A stretch of 64,000 nt of DNA from NCBI RefSeq assembly GCF_900460065.1, contig NZ_UAVD01000029.1, forward strand, positions 248,001 through 312,000. The letters are read 5' to 3'. The translations under genes and the position numbers were made by a program. Source of the stretch: Streptomyces griseus (lineage in GTDB: Bacteria > Actinomycetota > Actinomycetes > Streptomycetales > Streptomycetaceae). The notes below the pieces were generated by a model. The model saw only the letters and a program-made list of their open reading frames with translations, ran no database searches and had not been told where the DNA came from. Positions 1 through 7,656 of the stretch are shown here, piece after piece. Numbering within the stretch: the first letter of the stretch is position 1; every line of letters starts with the position of its first letter.

Positions 1-572
1 GCTTCGAGGGCCCGCAGAATGAGGGGCCGCACCGACTCGCGCACCGCCGAGGTCAGTGTGGAGGTGAGCGCGTTGCCCGAACTGCTGGCCACCTTGACGT
101 GGAAACGGGTGTCCAGCTCGTTGAACTCCTCCGGAAGGATGCCCGGCTCCGACATCCGGCGGACCACCTCCTCCGCCTCGTCCAGATCCGCCGCGTCGGC
201 GTGGTGCGCGGCGGCGGAGAAGCTGGAGCGCTCCAGGGCGACCCTGGCCTCCAGCACGTCGTGCAGTCCGTAGCTGCCGAGGGCGAAGTGCAGCCGCAGC
301 AGCCGGCCCAGCGCGTCATCGGGATTGCGCACGATGCGCGCCCCCGAATCCGGGCCCCTGCCGGGCTGTGCGACCAGCACACCAATGGTCTCCAGCACCC
401 GGAGCGCCTCACGCAGAGCCGAACGGCTCACCCCGAAGACCGGGGCCAGCTCCCGTTCGGGCGGCAGCCGATCACCGGCCCTGAGCTTCCCGGCGAAGAC
501 CTGCTCCTCGATGCTCTGCAGCACGAGTTCATGCGTGCGCGACTGCTGCACGGGCTGCCACTCGACAGGCAT
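1..572 (-). CDS. FadR-subfamily GntR transcriptional regulator (C-terminus cut off by window edge)
   Basis: A DNA-binding regulator that probably responds to a small organic acid or acyl ligand. The visible N-terminal part reads MPVEWQPVQQSRTHELVLQS, followed by the GntR winged-helix signature (LPPERELAPVFGVSRSALRE, then ALRVLETIGVLVAQPGRG). After it comes the start of an all-helical FadR C-terminal domain (FNELDTRFHVKVASSSGNAL). The ATG is preceded by AGGGAG at good spacing. The gene is read away from the nuo-like cluster, 294 bp from nuoA, and a perfect palindrome lies about 57 bp upstream of its start. Family membership is secure. The ligand is unknown and the end lies outside the window. 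Confidence 0.85.
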   Translation of the reverse strand, partial: MPVEWQPVQQSRTHELVLQSIEEQVFAGKLRAGDRLPPERELAPVFGVSRSALREALRVLETIGVLVAQPGRGPDSGARIVRNPDDALGRLLRLHFALGSYGLHDVLEARVALERSSFSAAAHHADAADLDEAEEVVRRMSEPGILPEEFNELDTRFHVKVASSSGNALTSTLTSAVRESVRPLILRALE

Positions 573-628
573 CCGCAACTCCCTGTTCCGGCCGACATGC
601 GTACCTCGACTATGTCACACACGGTATG

Positions 629-639
629 TGGTCGGACCA
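629..639. promoter_or_regulatory. FadR/GntR-type operator palindrome TGGTCGGACCA
   Basis: A perfect 11-bp palindrome (TGGTC-G-GACCA) in the 294-bp gap between the GntR gene and nuoA. It closely resembles the TGGTnnGACCA core bound by FadR-type GntR proteins. Its place 57 bp upstream of the regulator start suggests autoregulation and possibly control of nuoA. No convincing second copy or clear promoter boxes were seen in the rest of the gap. Confidence 0.55.
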
Positions 640-866
640 GAAGTGGTGGGGGTGGCTGCGCCCTCGCTCCGGGCGCGCGCAGAGCCCGCGCTCACGCGCG
701 CCGTGCCCGCGTTCAGCGCCCCCCCCGAGGGAAGTCCTGGACGGTACGGCATGCCCTGGACCGCCGCACCCGGGTGCACCCCGGACCGTGTTGCCGCTCT
801 GCGTGGCGTTCCGGGGCGAGGATACTCCCCGGGGGTAAGGTGAACCGTGAGTGGAGGGGGTGTTCC

Positions 867-1217
867 GTGGGCGGTTTCGGTGTGCTGGCGGCTCTCGCCG
901 GGCTGACGCTCGCAGGACTCGGGGGCATCGCGGCTCTCGCCCGACTGGCCGCTGTGGGGCCCGTGGTGACGGAGAGTCTGCCGCATCTGGGCGGGCTGCC
1001 TCCCGCCGAGCACGCGCTCTCCCGCTTTCACGTGCGCTGGTACACGGTGACCATGGTCTTCCTGGCCTTCGACATGGAAATGATCTTCATGTATCCGTGG
1101 ACCCTCGTGGTGCCCATGATGGGCACGTCTTCGGTGGTGGAGATGTTCCTCTTCCTCGCCCTCCTGCTGTCCGGCGTTCTCTACGCATGGCGCGAGGGGG
1201 CGCTGCGGTGGACCTGA
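867..1217 (+). CDS. nuoA: NADH-quinone oxidoreductase subunit A-like protein
   Basis: A 116-residue membrane subunit of a complex I-like pump. Three hydrophobic segments are visible, with the ND3/NuoA hallmark FLAFDMEMIFMYPW between the second and third (family form: FxxFDxExxFLYPW). The GTG start was chosen because GGAGGGGG sits six bases upstream; longer in-frame extensions have no such site. The gene opens a tightly packed operon and its end overlaps the next gene by 10 bp. In canonical operons nuoB-G would follow; here they are missing. Confidence 0.88.
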   Translation: MGGFGVLAALAGLTLAGLGGIAALARLAAVGPVVTESLPHLGGLPPAEHALSRFHVRWYTVTMVFLAFDMEMIFMYPWTLVVPMMGTSSVVEMFLFLALLLSGVLYAWREGALRWT

Positions 1218-2521
1218 CCCGGGCTCTGCTGCGCCTCGCGGCGCGCACCCCGCACGTGCTGATCGTTCCGGTTCCCGGCGCCGCGCGGTTACGGATGGAC
1301 GTCGAGGACGCGGTCGGTTCCCGTCGCTGGCGCGAGGCGAGCGGTCCGGCGGACACCGACCTCCTGATCGTCGCGGGGACGCCCGGCCCGGAAATGCGTA
1401 CCGTCCTCGCCCGAGTCTGGGAACTCGTCCCGGCGCCCAGGGTCCGAATCGACCTCGACACGCAGGCGTCACCGGGGGACATCGGCCGGTACCTGGACGA
1501 GGTTCCCGGCCGGCTCGCCGACCCCCTCCGTGCGCGCGACGAGGCGAGAACGGCCGCCCGTCGCCAGGCCGCCGACGATGTTCACGGCCATCGTCCCGGC
1601 GGCCCGGCACGCGGTGGGGCGCCCGCTGCCGCAGCGGTCCGCACCCGGCTCGACGAGGAACGTCAGTTGCTGGGCGGTGATGGGGGGCCGGACCGCGAGG
1701 AGCCCGCCCGGGACGGCGAGCACGAGGGGCATGGCGGGCACGCGGAGCGCGGCGAACATGGCGGGCACGCGGGGCACAGCGAGCACGCGGAGCACGGTGG
1801 GCGCGAGGGGCACGCGGGGCACGGTGAGACCGGCGGGCACGGGGGCCATCACGGCCACCACCACATGGACATGCCGCTGCAGGGCGGGCTGGGCATGGCG
1901 GACGTGGCCGAGGACCGGGACGGGCTGGCGCTGGACGTGCTCAACCTCCCGCTCGGCCCGGTACTGCCGGACTGGCCCGCCGGCCTGGTCCTCGACGTCG
2001 TCATGCAGGGTGACGTCATCGCCTCGGCGGAGGCGCGCTTCCTCGACGGGGCTCGGGTTCCGCGGGGCGCCGGCGAGTTCGGCCCGGTGGTAGGGGATCT
2101 CGACGTGACGGCCCGGGTGCTCGCGGTCGCTGGATGGCCGGGACCCGCCGCGCGAGCGCGAGCCCTGCGCGACCGGGTGCGCCGCGGTGCCGTGCGCGAG
2201 GAGGTCGAGAACGAACTGACCGCCCTGGTCCGCAGGGTGCGGGGGTCCCGGACGCTGCGGTTGATGCTGCGCGGCCCGGGCGGCGACCGGAAGGCGGACG
2301 TCGCCGGTCTCCTCGAAAGCAGGCTGTCCCGGATCGAGGCGCACGCCGCGGGCCGCCCCACCGGGGAGCCGGACGAGCCGGGCCGTCCGTCCGTGCGGGA
2401 GCTGGGCGGTCGGCTGGCGGGGGCGGAGTGGGCGGCGGCCCGTCTGCTCATCGCGGCTCTCGATCCGCACCCGGGCCCAACGGCCCGCCACGCTTCGGCC
2501 GGCGCGGGGCCGGCGGAGTGA
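1208..2521 (+). CDS. Cysteine-free NuoB/NuoD-like fusion protein with histidine-rich linker
   Basis: A 437-residue protein in the position of nuoB-G. Residues about 10-90 resemble the NuoB fold: TDLLIVAGTPGPEMRTVLAR aligns by eye with the NuoB segment that carries the N2 cluster, but no cysteine is present anywhere in the protein. Residues 171-219 form a linker with 16 histidines in 49 residues (GHGGHA/GHHGHHH type). The following part (DRDGLALDVLNLPLGPVLPD and WPAGLVLDVVMQGDVIASAE) recalls the NuoD/hydrogenase large-subunit scaffold, again without ligating residues. The GTG start follows GAGGGGG. The stop overlaps nuoH by one base. It probably replaces the connecting module structurally without Fe-S electron transfer. 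The homology assignment is by eye. Confidence 0.6.
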   Translation: MDLTRALLRLAARTPHVLIVPVPGAARLRMDVEDAVGSRRWREASGPADTDLLIVAGTPGPEMRTVLARVWELVPAPRVRIDLDTQASPGDIGRYLDEVPGRLADPLRARDEARTAARRQAADDVHGHRPGGPARGGAPAAAAVRTRLDEERQLLGGDGGPDREEPARDGEHEGHGGHAERGEHGGHAGHSEHAEHGGREGHAGHGETGGHGGHHGHHHMDMPLQGGLGMADVAEDRDGLALDVLNLPLGPVLPDWPAGLVLDVVMQGDVIASAEARFLDGARVPRGAGEFGPVVGDLDVTARVLAVAGWPGPAARARALRDRVRRGAVREEVENELTALVRRVRGSRTLRLMLRGPGGDRKADVAGLLESRLSRIEAHAAGRPTGEPDEPGRPSVRELGGRLAGAEWAAARLLIAALDPHPGPTARHASAGAGPAE

Positions 2522-3459
2522 TGGCCGCCCCCGCGATGGTGCTCGTGCTGCCGGTGCTGCTGGTGGCCGCGGTGTGGTGCGTCGCCGTGCTCGACGGCGT
2601 ACTGGCCGACCGTGCCGCCGGACACCGCGGCGGTGCGGGCCGCTCCCTGGTGCGCCCGGGGCAGGAGGTGGCGCGCCTGCTGGCCGGGCAGCGCCGCACC
2701 ACGCAGGCGGCCGACGGGCTGCTGCGCTGGGCGGGCATCGCCGGGCTGATCGTCGCCTCTGTGCTGGCGGCCGGTGTGGTCCCGCTGGGCTGGAAGGCGC
2801 CCGCGGACCTGTCCGTCGGGGTGGTCTGGTTCAACGCGATGGAGGTCGTGGCGTGGGCGGCGGTGTGGCTCGTGGGCTGGGGCCCCGACAGCGCCCTGTC
2901 CCTGGTGGGCGGTTACCGGTTCGTCGCCCAGGGCCTGGCCTACGAACTGCCGCACATGTTCGCGATCATCACCGCCGCACTGGGGGCGGGCAGCCTGCGC
3001 ATGAGCGACATCGTGGACGCGCAGGCGGGGCTGTGGTTCGCCGTCTGGATGCCCGCCGCGTTCGCCGCCTACCTCCTCAGCGCCGCCGCGATGGCCTTCT
3101 GGGGGCCGTTCGACGCCCCCCTCGGCCGGGACGTGGCCGGTGGTGCGGCGGCTGAACTGTCCGGGGTGGACCGACTGCTGTTCGAGGGCGGACGCCGGCT
3201 GCTGCTGGTGGCCGCGGCGGCTGTGGCGGTGCCGCTGTTCCTGGGCGGCGGACACGGCCCGTGGCTGCCCGCCGGGGCGTGGGTGCTGGTCAAGACCCTG
3301 GCGGTCCTGGCGCTGCTGGTCTGGCTGCGCCACCGCCTCCCGGTGGTCCGGATGGACCGCTGGACGGAGATCTCCTGGATCGTGCTGCTGCCCTTGACCA
3401 TGGTGCAGGCCCTGGCCGTCGCCCTGGTCGTCCTGGCCCGGGGAGGCGGTGGGCCGTGA
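2521..3459 (+). CDS. nuoH: NADH-quinone oxidoreductase subunit H-like protein
   Basis: A 312-residue polytopic membrane protein with about eight hydrophobic segments. It is the NuoH/ND1 equivalent that would form the quinone-chamber side of the membrane arm. The segment YRFVAQGLAYELPHMFAIIT matches the conserved NuoH ELP-containing helix. The later canonical TEYSG/AEY segment is recognisable but altered (AELSGVDRLLFEGGRRLLL). The ATG forms a TGATG junction with the preceding stop, implying translational coupling; a GTG one codon upstream is an alternative. The divergence fits a pump working with an unusual partner module. Confidence 0.82.
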   Translation: MAAPAMVLVLPVLLVAAVWCVAVLDGVLADRAAGHRGGAGRSLVRPGQEVARLLAGQRRTTQAADGLLRWAGIAGLIVASVLAAGVVPLGWKAPADLSVGVVWFNAMEVVAWAAVWLVGWGPDSALSLVGGYRFVAQGLAYELPHMFAIITAALGAGSLRMSDIVDAQAGLWFAVWMPAAFAAYLLSAAAMAFWGPFDAPLGRDVAGGAAAELSGVDRLLFEGGRRLLLVAAAAVAVPLFLGGGHGPWLPAGAWVLVKTLAVLALLVWLRHRLPVVRMDRWTEISWIVLLPLTMVQALAVALVVLARGGGGP

Positions 3460-4016
3460 CGCTCGCCGTCCTCCTCGCGCTGGGCGTGCTCGCCGTCGGC
3501 GGCGGTGTGCTGGTCTTCGTCGTCGACTCCATGGCGCGGGCCACGTTCTGCCTGCTCGCGTCGTTCATCGCCGTCGCGGTCATGATCCTGATGACCGGCC
3601 TGGCCTACCTGGGCACCGTCATCATCCTCATGATGATCATCGAGATGGTCATCATGGCCGTCTTCATGATCATGTACATGATGAATCCGGCGGGGCTCAT
3701 GCCCATGTCGATGTTCCACAACACCCGCGGTGCGGCCCTCATCTCCGGACTGCTGTTCGCCGGGCTGACGGCAGGGATCTTCCTGGCGGACTGGCCGGAG
3801 AAGCGGGGCGAGCGTCCGAAGGACCCGACGACGGCGCTGGGCGAGACCCTGATGGAAGGTCACATGCTGACCATGATGACCCTGGGCGTGACCCTCTTCT
3901 CCACGATCGTCGCCACCGTCGTGCTCGCCACCGGGCGTGGCCGGTACGACCGGCTGGGCGACGGCCTGGACGCCGCGCACGCCGATGATCCCGCGGGCGG
4001 GGGCGTGGGCAGGTGA
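3456..4016 (+). CDS. nuoJ: NADH-quinone oxidoreductase subunit J-like protein
   Basis: A 186-residue membrane protein with five hydrophobic segments, the NuoJ/ND6 equivalent. Typical features are the N-terminal helix ending VFVVDSMARATFCLLASF and the methionine-rich third segment (YLGTVIILMMIIEMVIMAVF) in place of the family's GAIMVLFLF region. GTG is the start, with GGGAGG ten bases upstream, and it overlaps the nuoH stop by four bases. Its own stop overlaps the nuoK start by four bases, so nuoH-J-K form one translationally coupled set. Confidence 0.82.
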   Translation: MTLAVLLALGVLAVGGGVLVFVVDSMARATFCLLASFIAVAVMILMTGLAYLGTVIILMMIIEMVIMAVFMIMYMMNPAGLMPMSMFHNTRGAALISGLLFAGLTAGIFLADWPEKRGERPKDPTTALGETLMEGHMLTMMTLGVTLFSTIVATVVLATGRGRYDRLGDGLDAAHADDPAGGGVGR

Positions 4017-4315
4017 TCCTCGAAGCGTTCCTCGTGGTGGCGGCGGCGCTGTTCTCCGTCGGCCTGTTCGGTGCGCTGACCCAGCAGTCGGTCGTCATGC
4101 TGATGATGGGCCTGGAGCTGATGATCAACGGGATCATGCTGGCGGCCGCCGCGTTCTGGTACTTCCTCGCCCCCGCCCCGGACGGACAGATGATCGTGGT
4201 CGCGGTGGTGACCGCGATGGCGATCGAGATGGCGATGGGCTTCGCCTCGGTCACGGCCATCTACCGGGCCAAGCGCATCGACATGACCGACGCGGCCACC
4301 GAGCTGGAGGGCTGA
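4013..4315 (+). CDS. nuoK: NADH-quinone oxidoreductase subunit K-like protein
   Basis: A 100-residue protein of the normal NuoK/ND4L size with three transmembrane helices. The two buried glutamates needed for proton transfer in this family are present at residues 35 (GLELMING) and 72 (AIEMAMG), close to E. coli Glu36 and Glu72. The start is GTG in a GTGA overlap with the nuoJ stop. Retention of both glutamates argues that the membrane arm still translocates protons even though the peripheral arm genes are absent. Confidence 0.88.
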   Translation: MILEAFLVVAAALFSVGLFGALTQQSVVMLMMGLELMINGIMLAAAAFWYFLAPAPDGQMIVVAVVTAMAIEMAMGFASVTAIYRAKRIDMTDAATELEG

Positions 4316-4318
4316 GCG

Positions 4319-6121
4319 GTGCTGCTCCTGATCCTCCTCGCCCTGCCCCTCACCGCCGGGCTGCTGCTGCCGGCGGCACGCGGCGGCCGATGCCCGGTCG
4401 TGGCGGGTGTCCTGGCCGCGATGGGGACCCTGGTGGTGGCGGTGGCCGTGGCCGTCGAACGACCGGCGGGGCAGGCGCCGCTGCTGGCCGGTGTCCCGGC
4501 CGGCTTCGGCGTGGACGGACTCTCAGCGGTGCTGGTCGTCCTGGTCGCAGCCGTGCTGCCGGCCTGTCTGATCGTGGCGGCGGCCGAACCGGAACTGCGG
4601 ACGGGCCGGTTCTCCGGGCTGATGCTCGTCTTCACCGGGGCGATGCTCGCCACGGTCACCGCGACGACGCTCGCGCCGCTGCTGATGGCGTGGGAGGTCA
4701 TGGGCGCGACCAGTTGGGCGCTGATCGGCTACCGGCTGGACGACCGCGGGGCCACCCGCGCGGCGAACGTCGCGTTCCTGACCACGCGCACCGCCGACCT
4801 CGGCCTGTACGTGGCGGGCGGCGCGCTCCTCGCCGGGGGCGCCGCGGCCATGGCCCTGGACGACACGGCCACCCTGGACGGGGGGTGGCTGCACCTCGCG
4901 GTCGCCGGGTTCGTGCTGGCCGCCCTGGGCAAGTCCGCGCAACTGCCCTTCAGCTTCTGGCTGTCGGGGGCGATGCGCGGCCCCAGCCCGGTCTCCGCCC
5001 TGTTGCACTCGGCGACGATGGTCGCCGCGGGCGGCTACCTGCTGCTTCGCCTGGCCCCGGCACTGGAGGCGGCCGGCTGGGCCGGACCGCTGGTCGCCTG
5101 GATCGGAGTGGTCACCGCGCTGCTGATGGGGTTGGTCGCCGTCGTCCAGGACGACCTCAAACAGCTTCTCGCCGCGTCGACGTGTTCGCAGATCGGGTTC
5201 ATCGTGCTGGCCGCCGGAACCGCCGGCACGCAGGCCGGACTGTTGCAGATGGTCGCGCACGCCGCCGCGAAGAGCCTGCTGTTCCTCATCGCCGGGCTGT
5301 GGCTGGCCGCCCTGGGCACCCGCAGCCTCAGCGGTGGCCTGCGCGGAGCCGCCCACCGCCATCCCGCCGTCGGCGCAGCCTTCACCGTCGCCGCCCTGGC
5401 CCTGGCCGGACTCCCGCCGCTGGGACTGTGGGTGTCCAAGGACGCCGTCCTCGCCGCCGCTGCCGCCACCTCGCCCGCCCTCTACGCCGCCGGACTCGCC
5501 GCCGCGCTCGTCGCCGCCTGCTACAGCGGCCGGGCCCTGTGGTGGGTATGGCAGCCCGCCCCCGACAACGGTCCGCACCGGATGCGGGTACCCATGACGG
5601 CGACCGCCGTCACCGCCGTGCTCGCCGCGGCCGCCGCCGGGGCCGGGCTCCTCGTCTACGGTCCCCTTTCCCTGCACCCCGACCCCGCCCCGCACCCCGG
5701 GGAACTCGCCGTCTCCGCCGTGCTCGCCGCCGTCGGGCTGCTCATCGCCCGGCGCTGGGCCGCCCGGACACCGGCCGCGAGGCCACCGACCCCATGGCTG
5801 CGCCTGGAACCCGCGGCCCGACGTGGCATCGCCCGACCCGTGCTCCGCCTCGCCGCGCTCCTGGCCCGGGCCGACGACCAGGTCCTGGCCCGCGTCCCGG
5901 AACGCGCCGCACACGCCGTGCTCACGCTCGCCCGCCACACCGACGGTCACGGCGAACGTGCCGTCGAGGGCGCGGTGTCAGGCGTCGCGGACGGTGCGCG
6001 CGCCCTGGGCCGGGCGGCCCGGCGCCCGCAGACCGGGCAGTTGCACCAGTACTACGCCCAGGCGTCCACGGGGTTCATCCTCCTCGGCGCCCTGGCCGTT
6101 GTCGTGATCGTGGTGAGGTGA
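4319..6121 (+). CDS. nuoL: NADH-quinone oxidoreductase subunit L-like (antiporter-type) protein
   Basis: A 600-residue antiporter-like subunit with about 15 hydrophobic segments. The conserved glutamate segment reads LLMAWEVMGATSWALIGYR, and the broken-helix region reads GKSAQLPFSFWLSGAMRG then PSPVSALLHSATMV, both close to NuoL/ND5. The C-terminal part (GQLHQYYAQASTGF) matches the end of the NuoL lateral helix region. The GTG start is preceded by GGAGGG at seven bases. The gene starts three bases after nuoK and is followed four bases later by nuoM. Confidence 0.87.
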   Translation: MLLLILLALPLTAGLLLPAARGGRCPVVAGVLAAMGTLVVAVAVAVERPAGQAPLLAGVPAGFGVDGLSAVLVVLVAAVLPACLIVAAAEPELRTGRFSGLMLVFTGAMLATVTATTLAPLLMAWEVMGATSWALIGYRLDDRGATRAANVAFLTTRTADLGLYVAGGALLAGGAAAMALDDTATLDGGWLHLAVAGFVLAALGKSAQLPFSFWLSGAMRGPSPVSALLHSATMVAAGGYLLLRLAPALEAAGWAGPLVAWIGVVTALLMGLVAVVQDDLKQLLAASTCSQIGFIVLAAGTAGTQAGLLQMVAHAAAKSLLFLIAGLWLAALGTRSLSGGLRGAAHRHPAVGAAFTVAALALAGLPPLGLWVSKDAVLAAAAATSPALYAAGLAAALVAACYSGRALWWVWQPAPDNGPHRMRVPMTATAVTAVLAAAAAGAGLLVYGPLSLHPDPAPHPGELAVSAVLAAVGLLIARRWAARTPAARPPTPWLRLEPAARRGIARPVLRLAALLARADDQVLARVPERAAHAVLTLARHTDGHGERAVEGAVSGVADGARALGRAARRPQTGQLHQYYAQASTGFILLGALAVVVIVVR

Positions 6122-6125
6122 CCCG

Positions 6126-7631
6126 ATGCTTTCGCTGATCGTCTTCCTGCCCGCGCTGGTGGCCCTGGCGCTGTCCGTGCTGCCCGCGCGCCTGGGGCCC
6201 CGGGCGTTCGCCGGAGCATGGACGGCGACCGGACTCGCACAGCTCGCCCTCGTCCTCGCCCTCTGGACCGATCTCCCCGCCTCCGGGTACGGAGCGGTCG
6301 AACGGCGGGAGTGGATCCCGAGCGCCGGGATCTCCTACCACCTCGGGGTGGACGGCCTGTCCCTGCCGCTCCTCGCCCTGACGGCCGTCGTGTTCACCGC
6401 GACCGCCGTCCACTCCTGGCGCCAGGCGGACCGGCCGAAGAACTTCGTGCTGGTCTTCCTGGCCCTGCAGACGGTCAGCACGGGCCTGTTCGTCTCCCTC
6501 GACCTGATCCTCTTCTTCCTCTTCTTCGACCTGTCGATCGTCTTCATGTACTTCGTGATCGCCGGGTGGGGGATCGGCGCTCCCGCCCGCGAAGCGGCCC
6601 TGACCTTCTTCCTCTACACCTTCCTCGGCTCCCTCGCCCTGCTCCTCGGCTTCATCCTCCTCGCCCTGGCCGCCGACACCCCGACCTTCGACATCCCCGA
6701 ACTCGCCGCCCTCAACCCCCTCGCCGGCGGCGGCACGTATGCGGCACTGACGCTGCTCGCCCTCGGGATCGGCCTCGGGGTGAAGACCCCGGTCTTCCCC
6801 TTCCACACCTGGCTGCCGCCCGCCCACACCGAAGCCCCCGCCGCCGGATCGGCGATCCTCGCCGGAATCCTGCTCAAGATGGGCACCTACGGCTTCGTAC
6901 GGATCGCGATGCCTCTCCTGCCGGCCGGCTGGCGGCAGTTCGCCCTCGCCTTCGTGGTCATCGGCGTCATCTCGGTCGTCTGGGGAGCCCTGGTCGCCCT
7001 GGCCCAGAACGACCTCAAGCGCATGATCGCCTACACCTCGATCAACCACATGGGTTACGTCCTCCTCGCCCTCGGCGCCGCCGGGATGGTCAGCGCCGAC
7101 AACGAGCAGGCCCGCCAACTGGCCACTACCGGAGCCGTCTACCAGATGGTCAGCCACGGCCTGATCACCGCCGCACTCTTCCTCCTCGCCGGCGCCCTCC
7201 ACACCCGCGGCCACACCTACACCATGAGCGCCTACAGCGGACTGGCCACGCGCACACCGCACTTCGCCGCCCTGTTCTCCGTCGCCGCGTTCGCCTCTCT
7301 CGGGCTGCCCGGCTTCTCCGGCTTCATCGCCGAGTTCCAGATCCTCGCCGGCGCCCTCACCGCCACCCCCGTCGCCACCGTCATCGCCGCGACCGGCATC
7401 CTGATCACCGCCGCCCTGTTCCTGCTGGCCATCAGCCGGATGCTCACCGGCCCCGTCCGTACCCCGGACGCCCCCGGCACACCGCGGCCCTTTCCCGACC
7501 TGAGCGCCCCCGAACTCCTCTCCATCACGCCCCTGCTTGCCCTCGCCACCGTTCTCGGCCTGCTGCCGCGCCCCGTCCTGGACGTGATCGAACCCGCCGC
7601 CCGCACGCTCAACGACCTGGTCGCCAGGTGA
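6126..7631 (+). CDS. nuoM: NADH-quinone oxidoreductase subunit M-like (antiporter-type) protein
   Basis: A 501-residue proton-channel subunit. The key lysine helix (GSAILAGILLKMGTYGFVRI) and LPPAHTEAP motif match NuoM/ND4. The position normally held by the essential glutamate (Glu144 in E. coli, in FFxWExMLVPMYF) is aspartate here, residue 135 in FFLFFDLSIVFMYFVIAGWG. This is conservative but uncommon. The ATG follows GAGGTGA. The gene belongs to the same operon as nuoL and nuoN. Confidence 0.88.
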   Translation: MLSLIVFLPALVALALSVLPARLGPRAFAGAWTATGLAQLALVLALWTDLPASGYGAVERREWIPSAGISYHLGVDGLSLPLLALTAVVFTATAVHSWRQADRPKNFVLVFLALQTVSTGLFVSLDLILFFLFFDLSIVFMYFVIAGWGIGAPAREAALTFFLYTFLGSLALLLGFILLALAADTPTFDIPELAALNPLAGGGTYAALTLLALGIGLGVKTPVFPFHTWLPPAHTEAPAAGSAILAGILLKMGTYGFVRIAMPLLPAGWRQFALAFVVIGVISVVWGALVALAQNDLKRMIAYTSINHMGYVLLALGAAGMVSADNEQARQLATTGAVYQMVSHGLITAALFLLAGALHTRGHTYTMSAYSGLATRTPHFAALFSVAAFASLGLPGFSGFIAEFQILAGALTATPVATVIAATGILITAALFLLAISRMLTGPVRTPDAPGTPRPFPDLSAPELLSITPLLALATVLGLLPRPVLDVIEPAARTLNDLVAR

Positions 7632-7656
7632 GAAGAGGGAGAGCGACAACCACGTC

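Noticed and set aside
225..240. GGAGCGCTCC palindrome resembling the LacI-type operator
   Set aside because: It lies inside the GntR coding region, lacks the GAGAG half-site and is a codon coincidence.
1718..1864. The His/Gly-rich segment as a DNA tandem repeat only
   Set aside because: It is in frame within a long gene with proper codon bias and flanking domains, so it is a protein feature and not a separate repeat element.
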